From the NCBI GenBank assembly GCA_039545315.1, contig BCIM01000001.1, positions 3,195,783-3,259,782 on the forward strand: DNA of 64,000 nt, written 5' to 3'. This DNA comes from Kondoa malvinella (taxonomy: Eukaryota; Basidiomycota; Agaricostilbomycetes; Agaricostilbales; Kondoaceae). Positions 1 through 13,503 of this stretch are shown in pieces; within the stretch, counting starts at the first letter, position 1, and each line of letters opens with the position of its first letter. The notes beneath the pieces are model-generated. The model had not been told where the DNA came from and searched no databases. It worked only from the letters and a program-made list of their open reading frames with translations. The translations under genes and the position numbers were made by a program.

Positions 1-1925
1 AGTACAGCGTGCTTGTCGGATGATGGGACGGGTAGGAAGATGGCAGAGGTAATTATTGCTTTGCAAGGTGTATATGCTGCTAATCTCTCTCTGTAGATTG
101 CTTTGAGTTATTTCAAAACCGCAGTGGATAAGAGTGAGCATCGAGATCCTGAGTCTTGCTATTTGCTGGGAAGGACGGTCAGTAGAGCACCTGATGGGCG
201 CGTCGTGTGCTTAATTGGCTCTTGGTGACAGTTCGAGTACCTCGCTACGAAATCAGATCCAGCCGATGCTCTGCAATTGAAGCACACTGGTGAGTCAGAC
301 ACGATCATAGGTGTCTTTCCGTTGATTTACTCCGTCACAGCTGTACAATGGTTCGAACAAGCACTCGACATTTCTACCGATGGCAACTTTCAAGCCTACA
401 TCTTGACAAGTCTCGGCGTCCTTCTCTGCTCGCTTGGAAACGTTGAAGGTGCTCGAGATGCGCTCGAGGAAGCAGTCAGAAAGGACGAGACGCAGCCCAA
501 TACCTGGTTCGTGACAGCATAGTCAATACTGTAAATCGTGCATGCTAACGAAGAGACAGGCTGAATCTGGCCAACATTTGGGATGGCTATTATTCTCAAT
601 CAGGTACTGAGGAAGAGAAGAAGAAAGCCAAGTACTCTGCTGTACTCTGTTATGGTCGTGCTGTGAGTTCAAGATTCAACCTTTCTAGGGGGTGGTCTGA
701 CCTGGGTGCTCGCAGTATCGACTCGAACCTTCAGCGTTGAGTATCTCACGCTTAGCTGCTTTGGGTGTCGACATGTCTTCTGCTTTGGCCCAAGCTGCGA
801 ACGAAGGCGAGCGCGTTAGTCCTACCATGACGGACGATCATGGTGCCGAGACACCATCGCAAGTTGAGAGTTTACCGTTTGATGGTTCTGTGAGTGTGTA
901 CTAGATCATTCTGGGCTTTAGCTCATAATAGTTTTGCCACCTGACAGATCTCTGACCGTCCGTCCGTCTTTGAAGACGACACTGCTACTTGCTCGGAAGA
1001 AGACAGCGAAAGACCCTTCTTCACTGCCGAATCTATGCCTGCTGGAGATCCGGTCGAAACGTCCATCGCTGCAGAAGCGTCCACTCCACTCGAACATGTT
1101 GCTTCAGATGGAGAGTCTCGTTTCGCTGATGATCCAGGCGAAGAAGAGAGTCCTGTACCTCCTACTTTGCTCGTCAGCACACCGAGGGACGTAGTAACGA
1201 GGAACGAACACGATCAAACGCTTTCGGAGGAAGACAGTGAAGCCACTGCAGTTGAAAGTCCTTTACACAGAGATGGGGCTGGGTTACACAAAGTCGAGAT
1301 TGTTTCGGATCAACAAGAAACTGAGCCAGAGAGCGATTATGGCAATCAGCTCACTCCCAGGGGCTTGTTGCATTCCATGTCGTTCCGGGAAGGAATGCGA
1401 GCTGCGGATAATGGCGTGTTGAATCGCTTGACGGATGCTGTTGAGCGCATGACGATGCAACAAGGAGGTCAGTTGCTCATCTATCCGCTTGTTTGCTCAA
1501 ATCTGATTGAGAGGATTTGAACAGAGATCCTTGGTGCTATTCGAGACTTGGCTGCTGGACAGACTGGTCTCAGTCAACAGCTGCAGGACACGGGCAACAC
1601 CATCATTGAGCGACTGGATCGTCTCACACATGCGCAACCATCTTCGAGCAAGAGTCCGATTGATTTGGCTGGAGCTTTCAACAGTCAATTGAGGGCTTTG
1701 GGCAGTGATCGTATCACGCAAGAGACAGCTATGCAGCTGCAGCTAATTTATGCTGCTTTGGCATTCCAGAATGGTCAAGGTAACGGAAGGGGATCGTAAG
1801 ACAGAGTCATTATGACAGTGACCCAGTGATTGTATTGATAGATTGAATCTAATGGCTTTAGGCCTTCTACTCAGGCTGCTGTGGCGATAGCTTCACTACT
1901 TGGACAAATGCCTGTCACAGGTTAA
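1..1925 (+). CDS. Tetratricopeptide-repeat protein, 5' end outside window
   Basis: I do not recognise the exact family. The left edge cuts the gene. The first readable exons encode helical repeats of TPR type (ALSYFKTAV, YLLGRTFEYLA, AVQWFEQALDI, NLANIWDGYYSQ) with the usual small/aromatic pattern. A long acidic, Ser/Thr/Glu-rich and probably disordered region follows (about 840-1400). The C-terminal part is helical (around AVERMTMQQGG and ERLDRLTHAQ) and resembles a coiled coil. Short introns are visible, for example about 52-104, 180-230, 530-558 and 662-717. A last intron (1796-1861) keeps the frame into a final exon ending in TAA at 1923-1925; without this splice a TAA at 1797 would end the protein. 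TPR proteins usually act as scaffolds, but no partner can be named here. Confidence 0.72.
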
Positions 1926-2137
1926 ACAAAAACGATATTGCCTACAAGCGCCCTATTCGGCTCGGCACAGGCTACTGAAGTGCCTTGTAGCTGTGCAAGC
2001 CTTTTACGACAGCGATAATATACCTTGCGAGCGGGATATCCTTATTTTGCGTCGAAGTCGCTGTGCATCAAGCTGCTGAAGCTGCTTGATTCCCCGAAAG
2101 TCTCAGCAAGCTCTGTGATAGCACGACTGCCGCAATC

Positions 2138-5882
<3,745 letters not shown>

Positions 5883-6195
5883 CTGCCTTGAACTCCCGAA
5901 TATCGAACACCAGAGTCAAGATTTGAGCGCCAAACGGCACTTCGCCTTTCTTGCAAGCAGCGGCCATTGGGCAGGGCTAGGAAGGAGAAGGTCTGTGGGC
6001 AAGGGGCTTTTGCGCTGCGTGTAATTGTAACATGATAAGCGACCCGCTTGAAACACTTGGTAAGAGTCCCGACTTCCAGTTCGGCAACGAAAATCATGCT
6101 ATTCTTTCTTTCCTCGGAGACAACAACGAACCGCTGCACAGGAAGACCTTGCCCTTGGAGTATACCTTAGCTGCAGAATACTTTGGTATACGGCT

Positions 6196-7099
6196 ATGTC
6201 CTTTGAAGACTCGGCGCGGTATCGCAAATGTTCGCAACTCATGCATGAGCAACACTTGCAAGACCCTCTGAAGACGGAGAACACTACCAAATCAGCTATA
6301 TATCACAGCAACTTGCACAAATGGGCCAAGACTCTGGCTGCAGCTGCAGATCTCCCTCCTTCCGAAGCTCTTCTGCTCTCTGCGCAAAGTCAACACATCC
6401 GCCGGTGGGAATTACAAAGGAGTAGCTATCCTGATGGTCTAGTAGGCTATAAGCGATGTAAGCCCTTGTCCCTTGCGCCTACATCTATGCAGAGAGCTTC
6501 CGATCTTTCATGCCAAACGCCTGCGTGTTCCGGTGCTGATGAACGTGGGATTGACAGGGCGGACAACGCTGCTACAATTCCATTCGGCTGCAGCGCGGAA
6601 TCTTATGTCGCAAGCTGGTTACCATAACTCGCCAGATCAGGATGAAGAGCTGTATAATAGAGTCACAGATCTGCTTACGAAACGGACGCTGAAGGTCAGT
6701 CCTGCTCTACTGGCTCACAGAATAGATCTGATATGTATGCTAGGGAGGGCAAGACGAAGAAATGCAACTCTTTGAAGATGCAGGTGATTTAGCCGTCCCG
6801 CTCTGTCAAGACATGCTGAAAGCTAAATTTGTCGTCTGTTTACAGTTTGCCTTACTTTTCTCGAATTGGAGTTTGCAGAGTTTATAACACAGCACGATGA
6901 GGGTGAGCCAAGGGCGTGGTGTGTGCGGCATGTGCTGACTAGTGGCCGTAATTGTGTCACAGCCAAAGTCATTTCCGTTGTGCAGAAGACATGGGCAAAG
7001 ATGGGTCAATTAGGCAGAGATGCAGCAGTCGACACACTCGCTGCAAGCCTATCGCCTGAATGTCAAGCTATCCTCACAAAAGCTTTGGCCGAAGCGTGA
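6196..7099 (+). CDS. DUF4202 domain protein
   Basis: About 200 residues. The conserved DUF4202 pattern can be read throughout: an FEDSARYRK start, LLLSAQSQHIRRWELQR (QHIRRWE block), SSYPDGLVGYKRW, then LMSQAGYHN, DEELYNRVTDLLTKR, a CLTFLELEFAEF block and KTWAKMGQLGRDAA near the end. The family spans bacteria and fungi and has no assigned reaction; the clustered His/Asp/Glu suggest a metal-dependent HD-like fold, which is inference. Introns: 6458-6557 (100 nt; this choice restores the conserved GYxRWR block), about 6693-6746, about 6785-6852 and about 6901-6962. ATG 6196 immediately precedes the conserved region, so the start is well placed. The upstream 300 bp to PRP2 holds no convincing coding sequence. 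Confidence 0.85.
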
Positions 7100-7128
7100 C
7101 ATTACGCCAAATTAATATCAAACATCTT

Positions 7129-7151
7129 GGGTTTTCGGGAGGGTTTTGGGG
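7129..7151 (+). other. G-quadruplex-type G-tract cluster downstream of the DUF4202 gene
   Basis: Four G-tracts (7129-7131, 7137-7139, 7141-7143, 7148-7151) separated by loops of 5, 1 and 4 nt on the + strand fit the classic four-tract G4 pattern. Further G-runs continue to about 7195. The tracts start 30 bp past the stop codon, so they would lie in the 3' UTR of the DUF4202 transcript. They resemble T4G-type repeats but are too few and irregular for a telomere. The rest of 7100-7505 shows nothing else convincing. Confidence 0.5.
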
Positions 7152-7505
7152 TTTTCGAGGGTCGTTTTGCGGGGTCGAGGGTTCATACTTTAGGGTTATT
7201 TGCAGAGGACTTGCTGGATTATAGTAATAGATGGTATGTTTTTTCTTTCTTGAAGCGTCAAATTAAGCTGATTTTTGGTCTAGATCGCAAACATACATAG
7301 CATAGATGGTCTCTTATAGGTTATATCGTTCAGACAATGGCAAAAACAAACATGGACATTTCATCAGCTTGTTACTTTTGGTTTCGCTTCCGTTTGACGA
7401 CTTGCTGCTCGGCTACTCGACGCTTCTATGCTCAAAAAGTCTGGCTGTGGATGTTTACTAATGATATTATTGCAAGTATATGATGTGCTGATGGCTAAGA
7501 ACAGC

Positions 7506-7843
7506 CTAGATTGCGTCAATCGCAACGCACTTGGTATCATCCTTGGTGAACCCGGTCTTGCATTGGATCCAGCACTCGCACTCCTTTTGCAGATCAAAGG
7601 CCACCGTCGAGCAATCCGCAGCTTCAGGTCGAGCAGCTGTGGGTGGCGATTGGCACAGACTCTCTGACATCAAACAAGTCAGCTTGAGAAGCGCAAACAA
7701 CTTGGCGACAAACCAGCATTTGTATCAGTCGGAATGGGACAGCTCCTTGCTTGATTGACGACGTTCAGGCCGCAATGCTGCCCAGTATTGAAAGGAACGC
7801 AAGTAATACCGTTGTCCTGTTCGTTAGGGGCTTGACCTTGAGT
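7506..7843 (-). CDS. Cysteine-rich exons, probably the C-terminal part of a secreted protein
   Basis: On the minus strand an open segment begins just after an acceptor (…CTCCAG) at about 7843 and encodes a Cys-rich stretch (GITCVPFNTGQHCGLN, then SCPIPTD). A short intron (about 7669-7707) leads to SLCQSPPTAARPE, DCSTVAFDLQKECECW and CKTGFTKDDTKC, ending at the stop 7506-7508. About nine cysteines in roughly 95 residues suggest an extracellular disulfide-rich domain. No credible signal peptide or own ATG is found. Upstream lies a good donor (gtgagt, about 7893), and the reading frame before it is the frame of the secreted DPBB gene (7934-8577) continued beyond its stop. These exons may therefore belong to that gene through alternative splicing, or record a broken fusion. 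Confidence 0.45.
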
Positions 7844-7933
7844 CTGGAGAGGAGATCAGGCAAGGTTTCCCTGCTCTAGCGCTTATACCCAACTCACAAG
7901 ATCGCAAACTGCCGTCGAAGCTATCGTCACGCA

Positions 7934-8577
7934 TCAAATCTGTTCCATAGGCGAAGGCAATTCGGTTTTAAATTGCCGTTGCATGCCAAAGTTAAGATCG
8001 CACGCTTGGCCTACAGTAGTCTGCTGTTCATTCGGCGCAGTCGACCAGTAGAGATCATCGAGCAGTCGTGTATTCTGGTCGGTCTGGTCGATGATGCGCA
8101 ATCGCTCGAACGCTTCAGGGGAGAGGAGCAAATCGTTGTTCGAATACAGAGGATCGGCAAAAGCGTCGACCACGGTGACGATAATGAGCTGGTCTTCACC
8201 TTCGCCAGTCCACAACTTCAATTTCGCGCCGCACCATTCTTTGTTGGGCTGCGAAGAAAGTAAGCGCTCGTCGCGATTTTTACTTGACTTCCATTGACAT
8301 ACACCAGACACATCTTGAGGAGCAGGCAATTGAACGCCCGTCAGCCAAACTTGCTCGTGCAAGGCTGCCCAAAGCTGATCTCTAGCGGGAGAACAGCCGC
8401 AAGCTGTTTTTCTGTAAGAATAGAGGGTCAGCCGTCGGATCGGAACGTGTCAGACTTGGAAGCTTACGCTTCGCAGATGGCTTCTCCCAGCAATGCTTTA
8501 CCGCTCATAGACTGGCTCTGGGCGGCAGTCATTGCCGCGAGAAGGCATGCTGTAAAGGTCAGGCTTGCTTTGAGCAT
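7934..8577 (-). CDS. Small secreted double-psi beta-barrel (RlpA/barwin-like) protein
   Basis: The minus-strand ATG at 8577 opens a typical signal peptide (MLKASLTFTACLLAAMTAAQS, cleaved about residue 20). Two introns (about 8409-8466 and 8252-8312) join it to the body. The core reads KEWCGAKLKLW, then DQLIIVTVVDAF and DLLLSPEAFERL, the strand order and V-D-x-x ... D-L-S-x-x-A-F signature of the DPBB domain found in expansin-like and cerato/barwin-like fungal secreted proteins. These usually bind or loosen cell-wall polysaccharide without hydrolysis; activity here is not shown. The usual aspartate-cysteine pair after the VVD strand is replaced by VVDAFADP, so the fold is clearer than the family. 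The ORF ends at TGA (7934-7936), but the frame continues toward cysteine-rich exons at 7506-7843. Confidence 0.68.
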
Positions 8578-9045
8578 GCTGGAGTCTTGAAAATGAGACC
8601 CGCAGGGGAGTAGGGGAATGGTAAAGAACTGGAATAGAAAGAAAGTTATTGAAGCTGGTCGCGCAAGAGCTTCGTCGTCTGAGAAATGGATGCAGAGCAA
8701 GAAGAAGGACTCTAGCCTGTCAGTTTCGACAAAGGGAAATCGAAGCGCCATGACTGCTGGTCAAACAGCTGCTATCAGTGACCGATGGATGGATGCGAGC
8801 GACAAGCAAGTGCGGCCTGGATCCAAAAAAAGAAAGCACCACAAGTGGAAGAGAAGGGCATTCTTAAGAGCGTCGGTCCAATGTCTGTCGAGGACCAAAG
8901 CGGCAGAGAGCTCGTCGTTCGGCCATGTTCATCTCTTGTCGAGCCATTGGCCATTGGAAACGCTGATCGAGGACAAGAGAAGTGAAAACCCATACACTGC
9001 CGACGATGACAGACGTCCGCCTTTGTGAAAGCTTGCCGACCATAT
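8578..9045. other. Intergenic stretch, no gene seen
   Basis: This holds the 5' flank of the DPBB gene (read leftward) and the 3' flank of RPB8 (also leftward). Open frames here (for example 8618-9028 on +) have no family resemblance and no supporting start or splice context, so I take them as chance. Confidence 0.6.
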
Positions 9046-9678
9046 TTATGTCTTCCTCACCAACAAATACACCTGCTGCCCAACCGTTATCGAGCTGATA
9101 TGCCTATAGCTACCAGTCAAGCCCATCAACAAACCACCAAAACTCGCAAAAGCCGAAACTCGATCTTCGGTATTTTCATCAAACTTGTAGACTTTGCCAT
9201 ACTGTTCGTTGAATCAATCAATCATGTTTAAAGGATAGGGGATAAAGGTAAACGAACCATGACGTATTCATATTCGTCCGCTAATCCTCCTTTACCAGGT
9301 CTCCATGCGTCCCGAGCGGTATTAGAAGCAGCTTGTTCGTTGCCTGACATGTCTTTGTCCATGTCTTCTGGGTAGAGGGAAGAAGCTAGTGCGAGAGAGA
9401 TTTGGTCGGCTACTTGTAATGGGTAGAGGTCGGAATTGATCTATTTTACCCCATATGAGCTGGGATGTGGAGACGCTTTGGGAGAGCGTCTTTACGTCTA
9501 GTATAAGATCCATTTCGTAATTCTCTGACCGGCCTACTATTCTAGCGACTGCGACAGACATTCATCAGCCGGTGAAAGTTTGCATCTTCAATGATAGCGC
9601 ACCTCGATCAAAGTTCTTTGTCACTTCTGATATTGTGAAAATGTCGTCAAAGAGACGAGCCGAATCTGATGAAGCCAT
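9046..9678 (-). CDS. RPB8: RNA polymerases I, II and III shared subunit Rpb8 (RPABC3)
   Basis: Four exons on the minus strand give a protein of about 150 residues, the usual size. Readable family blocks are LFDDIFTISEVTKNFDRVARI, GRSENYEMDLILD, SDLYPLQVADQISLALASSL, a variable acidic loop, ADEYEYVMYGKVYKFD, then FASFGGLLMGLTG and a C-terminal VGQQVYLLVRK. This is the OB-fold subunit present in all three nuclear polymerases. ATG at 9678; introns about 9563-9615, 9445-9496 and 9208-9259; TAA at 9046-9048. The second splice is needed, since retaining it inserts about 17 unrelated residues between ILD and INSDLYPL. Its promoter faces TVP23 across 365 bp. Confidence 0.94.
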
Positions 9679-10043
9679 GGTGGGCAGCTATTAAGGGAGA
9701 AAGCATTTGCATGAGCTGCGGCCTATTGGATAACCTGGCTCTTGCGGCATTGCGAGAAAGAGGAGAGGACGTAGCAAAGACCAGTGAATCGTAGCAGGTG
9801 TATACAGAGCCCACCAAGGCAATTGCAAGCGAATTCAAATCACATAAGGGCAGAATTTCGAGAAAACAGGATATTCGCCATGCAAAATGAACCTACGCTT
9901 GAGCAAAGGACACAACAGGGGTACTAGAGAGCGCTCTGTATTCACTCTGGGCAGGGTATCGTCTCGTCTCCTCGCGGTGAAAGCGTTGGCTGATGCAGGA
10001 TAACCTTTGACACCCATCCAACGCGCGAGCGAGCCTGCCAACA
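9679..10043. promoter_or_regulatory. Shared divergent promoter region of RPB8 and TVP23
   Basis: A 365-bp gap separates the divergent start codons of RPB8 (-) and TVP23 (+), so both promoters must lie here. No TATA box or other clear motif was found. Short ORFs on the minus strand in this gap show no family match. Confidence 0.5.
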
Positions 10044-11081
10044 ATGGACAAGACTATAGAACCAGATCTAGAAGCGCAAGCCTCTACCTCATCGTCTTCA
10101 CAGCAGCAGCAGGGCTCAACCAATACGTCTCAAGCTGCTTCGGGGTCCATGGCAGGGCAACAGCAAGCGAACACAACAGCGCCGTCAATATGGGAACAGT
10201 CCGCTCATCCTGTCGCTTTATTCTTTCTCTTCTTATTCAGGTAAGGCTCTCTTGTTCTCCCAATACATTGCTTTGAACAAATATCGGGGTGTCGCGCGCA
10301 GATCATTAGCTATCGCAACCTACATCCTATGCGGCTTCTTTTCCTCTTCCTACGTCTTTAGTACCGTTCTAGTAGTCTTGTTGCTCAGCGCGGATTTCTG
10401 GACGGTCAGAAATGTAAGCGGACGCGTTTTGGTTGGCTTGCGCTATTGGAATCAAGTGGATGAGGACGGCACGTATACAATCCTCGGCATGACAAATGCT
10501 GATCTTGCATGTGTATGTAGGCACGTCGTATTGGGTGTTTGAGAGCAGAGATCCTTCTGTACCTGTCAACCAGGTGGATTCAAAGTGATTGCCTCCTGTA
10601 TTCTTGTAAGAATGAGCTGATTATGCCTGCAGAATGTTCTGGCTAGCTTTATACGCTGTACGCACTCGGGTCATGGTCTCCTCTTGAGGACTCACCGATT
10701 CGTGTCGTGTACAGTTCCCAGCAGCTTGGATAGCCCTTCTCTTTGTTGGCATCCTCAAATTCAACCTTTCCTTCATCCCGATCGTAGCTTTAGCATTAGT
10801 GTTCAAGTACGTCCAATGGGATGATGTCAGTCTAGGCTGATTAATAACCTGTTGGATGTACAGTCTAGCGAATTCCGTAGGCTACACATACGCGTTCGTC
10901 TGCTTGTCCTTCTCTTTGTTGATAGGCTCACCACGTATCATGTGCCAACAGAGACAGGGATGCAAAGAAACGATGGGCATCAGGAATGGCCGCTTCTTCG
11001 CTCATGGGCAATTTTGGTGGACTAGGTGGATCAATGGTACAAGGTCTAGGCAAAGCAGCTTTGGGCAAAGTGTTTGGTTGA
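10044..11081 (+). CDS. TVP23: Golgi apparatus membrane protein Tvp23
   Basis: About 260 residues. The N terminus is Ser/Gln-rich and disordered ([12 protein letters not shown]). Then come [12 protein letters not shown] and [10 protein letters not shown], the family block [51 protein letters not shown], and a Gly-rich tail ending [10 protein letters not shown]. Four hydrophobic segments fit Tvp23, a Golgi vesicle protein interacting with Yip-family proteins. ATG 10044, stop TGA 11079-11081. Most introns are ordinary GT-AG, but the one between VDEDGT and SYWVF cannot be GT-AG: the only GT donor in range gives a frameshift and a stop within eight codons. A 52-nt GC-AG removal (10469-10520) restores the family sequence. 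Confidence 0.9.
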
Positions 11082-11356
11082 AGAAGCAAATGCATTCTTT
11101 CCCCTTTTTGTGTTGTTCCACCCGATAAAGTCTGTCTGTGCTCAGTGAAGGCTTTTTGCAATCTTGGCCGAGTACGAAAGACCAGACTGTGCATAAATAT
11201 TTCGGTCTATCCTTCCTTTTGATCTGTCCCGTGGAGATCGAACATAATCAGCACTGAGACTGACGGCCTTCGTTCTCCCCTGACCTGTCGATCCTGTCTT
11301 TCAAATCAGCAGATTGACTGGGGGACTGAGACAGACATACCACTACCCTGTTCCTC

Positions 11357-13243
11357 TTACACAACCTTGTGACCTCCAGCGAGGAACTCCCGTACGTAAT
11401 CGGCGAAAGATCTGTCAATCAAGTACGCAAGAATCAGTATAAACTGATGTTTCGGGCAGCGAGACTGACACCATGCAGACCTGCAGTCGTACAATCAGCA
11501 CATTGTCAATCTATTTCGATACAGATGACATACGGTTTGCCAGATACCCAGACCCTGTGAGACGCAAGAGCGAAATTTAGTAACGAGACGTCACTCTATT
11601 CGCCGGCACTCACGATACGAGGAGAGACACCTCTGTACAGACCCTTGAAACCATTCTCAGTGTAAATGTACTTCAGCGTGCTGTTCATTTACGAGCCGAG
11701 CTATCAGCACAAACTGACAAGCACGCTGGTGAACGAACTTTGCAACAGTCAGCTTCGCCGGTCTGTTGGCACTGGCTGTTCCTTTCGCCATGGATTGCAT
11801 CTGTTCTCATCAGCTCTTGATCTCATAGCCAACGCGGCAACCTACTTCCACTCGCACGACCTGTCAGAACACCACCCTGAGGATCAACAACAGCTGAAGC
11901 CTCATGAATTGCCACTGACCTCAATAGGCTGGTTCCAGCATCCAAGCGCACCACCAATTGAACTAGCTGCTATCCTGTCCATGGCACCTAATCGTTCACC
12001 TTCTGCTTTGCCGCGGGCTTTACGGATAGATTGTTCTGCCAGACGAGCGAATCCCATTCTGGTACATGGAGGAACGAGGGAATTAGCACAAGCTCAATTC
12101 CTCTGTCAACGCATACCTTGATCCCCAGTTGGTCATCTGTCTCAGTCTGCGAATACCAGCAACACTCACATCAGCCATGGCCGAAATGTTGCGCGACACT
12201 CACGCTACAGCATTAACGCCCTTGTTGATTCCCGCCAATCCTTCGCGCTTGTAGATATCTGCAAAGACTGCCCATGTGCCCGGTGGTTGAATACCTGCCG
12301 CGGCTTGTTTGTGACGAGTAATTTCGGCCTGTCAACGACAATTGGATTTTAGCAAGTTAATGCGCAATCACAAGACGCTGACCGTTTTCATGCAAGTGCA
12401 GAAACCTGCGCGCCAAACCAACAGTATTGATGAGCTGAAAGCTCAATATCTGGACTGGAGCGCACCCATAGTAGCATAAGCTTGAGCAACACCGCCTCCC
12501 ATCCCGCCCAAAAGACCAGCTGTCGCTGGGTCAATGCCAGCATCGACTGCGACCTGGGATATTTCTGCTGCGGCGAAGAGAAGAACTGCGCCTTTTGATG
12601 ATGCTTCGATCCATGCCTGTTTGTCAGATCAATCACTATGTCAGACCGTACAGGTCAGAGGCGTGTAGATGACAAACCCATGGGATGAGTCCTTGGTAGA
12701 CTGTGCACGTTGGACTGCGCGATCAACCTGTGTACTGCGTGCATAGTATTGACACGCACATCCTAGAACACCGCCTCTTGACCAGACAGTCTTGAAAGCT
12801 TGGTTCATAGTTTGTGATCTGTCACAGCGACCGAAGATCAGCGTTATGAGTACACAGACCGACTAGGCAACCTGACCTGTTTGAAGCCATCTGCGTCTTT
12901 AACACTTCGAGAGGCTGTCCTAGAGTTGTGACTTCAAACATCTGTACGTGTCTGCAGCACTCAACACCTTTAAAGTACACCAGCAGGCAGACGACGTACG
13001 TTCATGACAGCGCCTATATCTGCTTTGAGATAGGAACTCGAGATATGCATGAGTCGAACTGACCGACACCAATGTTTGACCAGTTCGTCTTCCTCTACAC
13101 AGCCTTGCATCAATACAGACTCTCTCTTGTCATTCGAGAGCTCACTTTCTGGCCAGGAGCAGCTACACTGATTGCCTATCAAACGCGTCCATAATCAATA
13201 TGCGAGCAATTGGCGAGATCTCAACAAGCCTCACAGGTGCCAT
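11357..13243 (-). CDS. YHM2: Mitochondrial carrier Yhm2 (citrate/2-oxoglutarate carrier)
   Basis: A multi-exon minus-strand gene of about 325 residues. The distinctive blocks of Yhm2, not of general carriers, can be read: [18 protein letters not shown] (first carrier signature, with degenerate PxD motif), [35 protein letters not shown], then [12 protein letters not shown] and [25 protein letters not shown] exons, a QPIEVVRVEMQSM-type third repeat and the C-terminal end [14 protein letters not shown]. Yhm2 sits in the inner mitochondrial membrane, exchanges citrate and oxoglutarate, and was first described as a mitochondrial DNA-binding protein. The first exon is tiny (ATG plus two codons, 13235-13243), the second about 30 nt; these give [13 protein letters not shown]. 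Stop TAA 11357-11359. The 275 bp to TVP23 hold only 3' flanks. Confidence 0.92.
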
Positions 13244-13503
13244 ATTCGAATGCTAGTACTAGTTAGAGAGAGATAAGGAGAGGAAAGGGTATTATGGAAA
13301 AAGTCTTGACAGTTGGATGAGAAGGTCTGACCATGGTCAAAGATGTTGGGGGTCGTGCAAAGACTCGACTTGGATAGTTAAATAGGCTATACATGCATGG
13401 GGTATCCAGATGCTCTCGAGACCCCTATTACTGCCCTGCCCTTTATGCCTTGATTCGGAACACTTTGCGGGGTTGACCAGCTTGACGAACCGCATTTTCA
13501 CTG

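Noticed and set aside
6458..6492. A 35-nt GT-AG intron in the DUF4202 gene, which at first seemed to need a non-canonical splice
   Set aside because: It gives an immediate TAG. A longer canonical intron, 6458-6557, restores the family block GYKRWR...LLQFH, so nothing unusual is needed.
7129..7195. Interstitial telomere repeat
   Set aside because: The G-runs are few and irregular with no unit repeated in tandem; described instead as a G-quadruplex-type tract.
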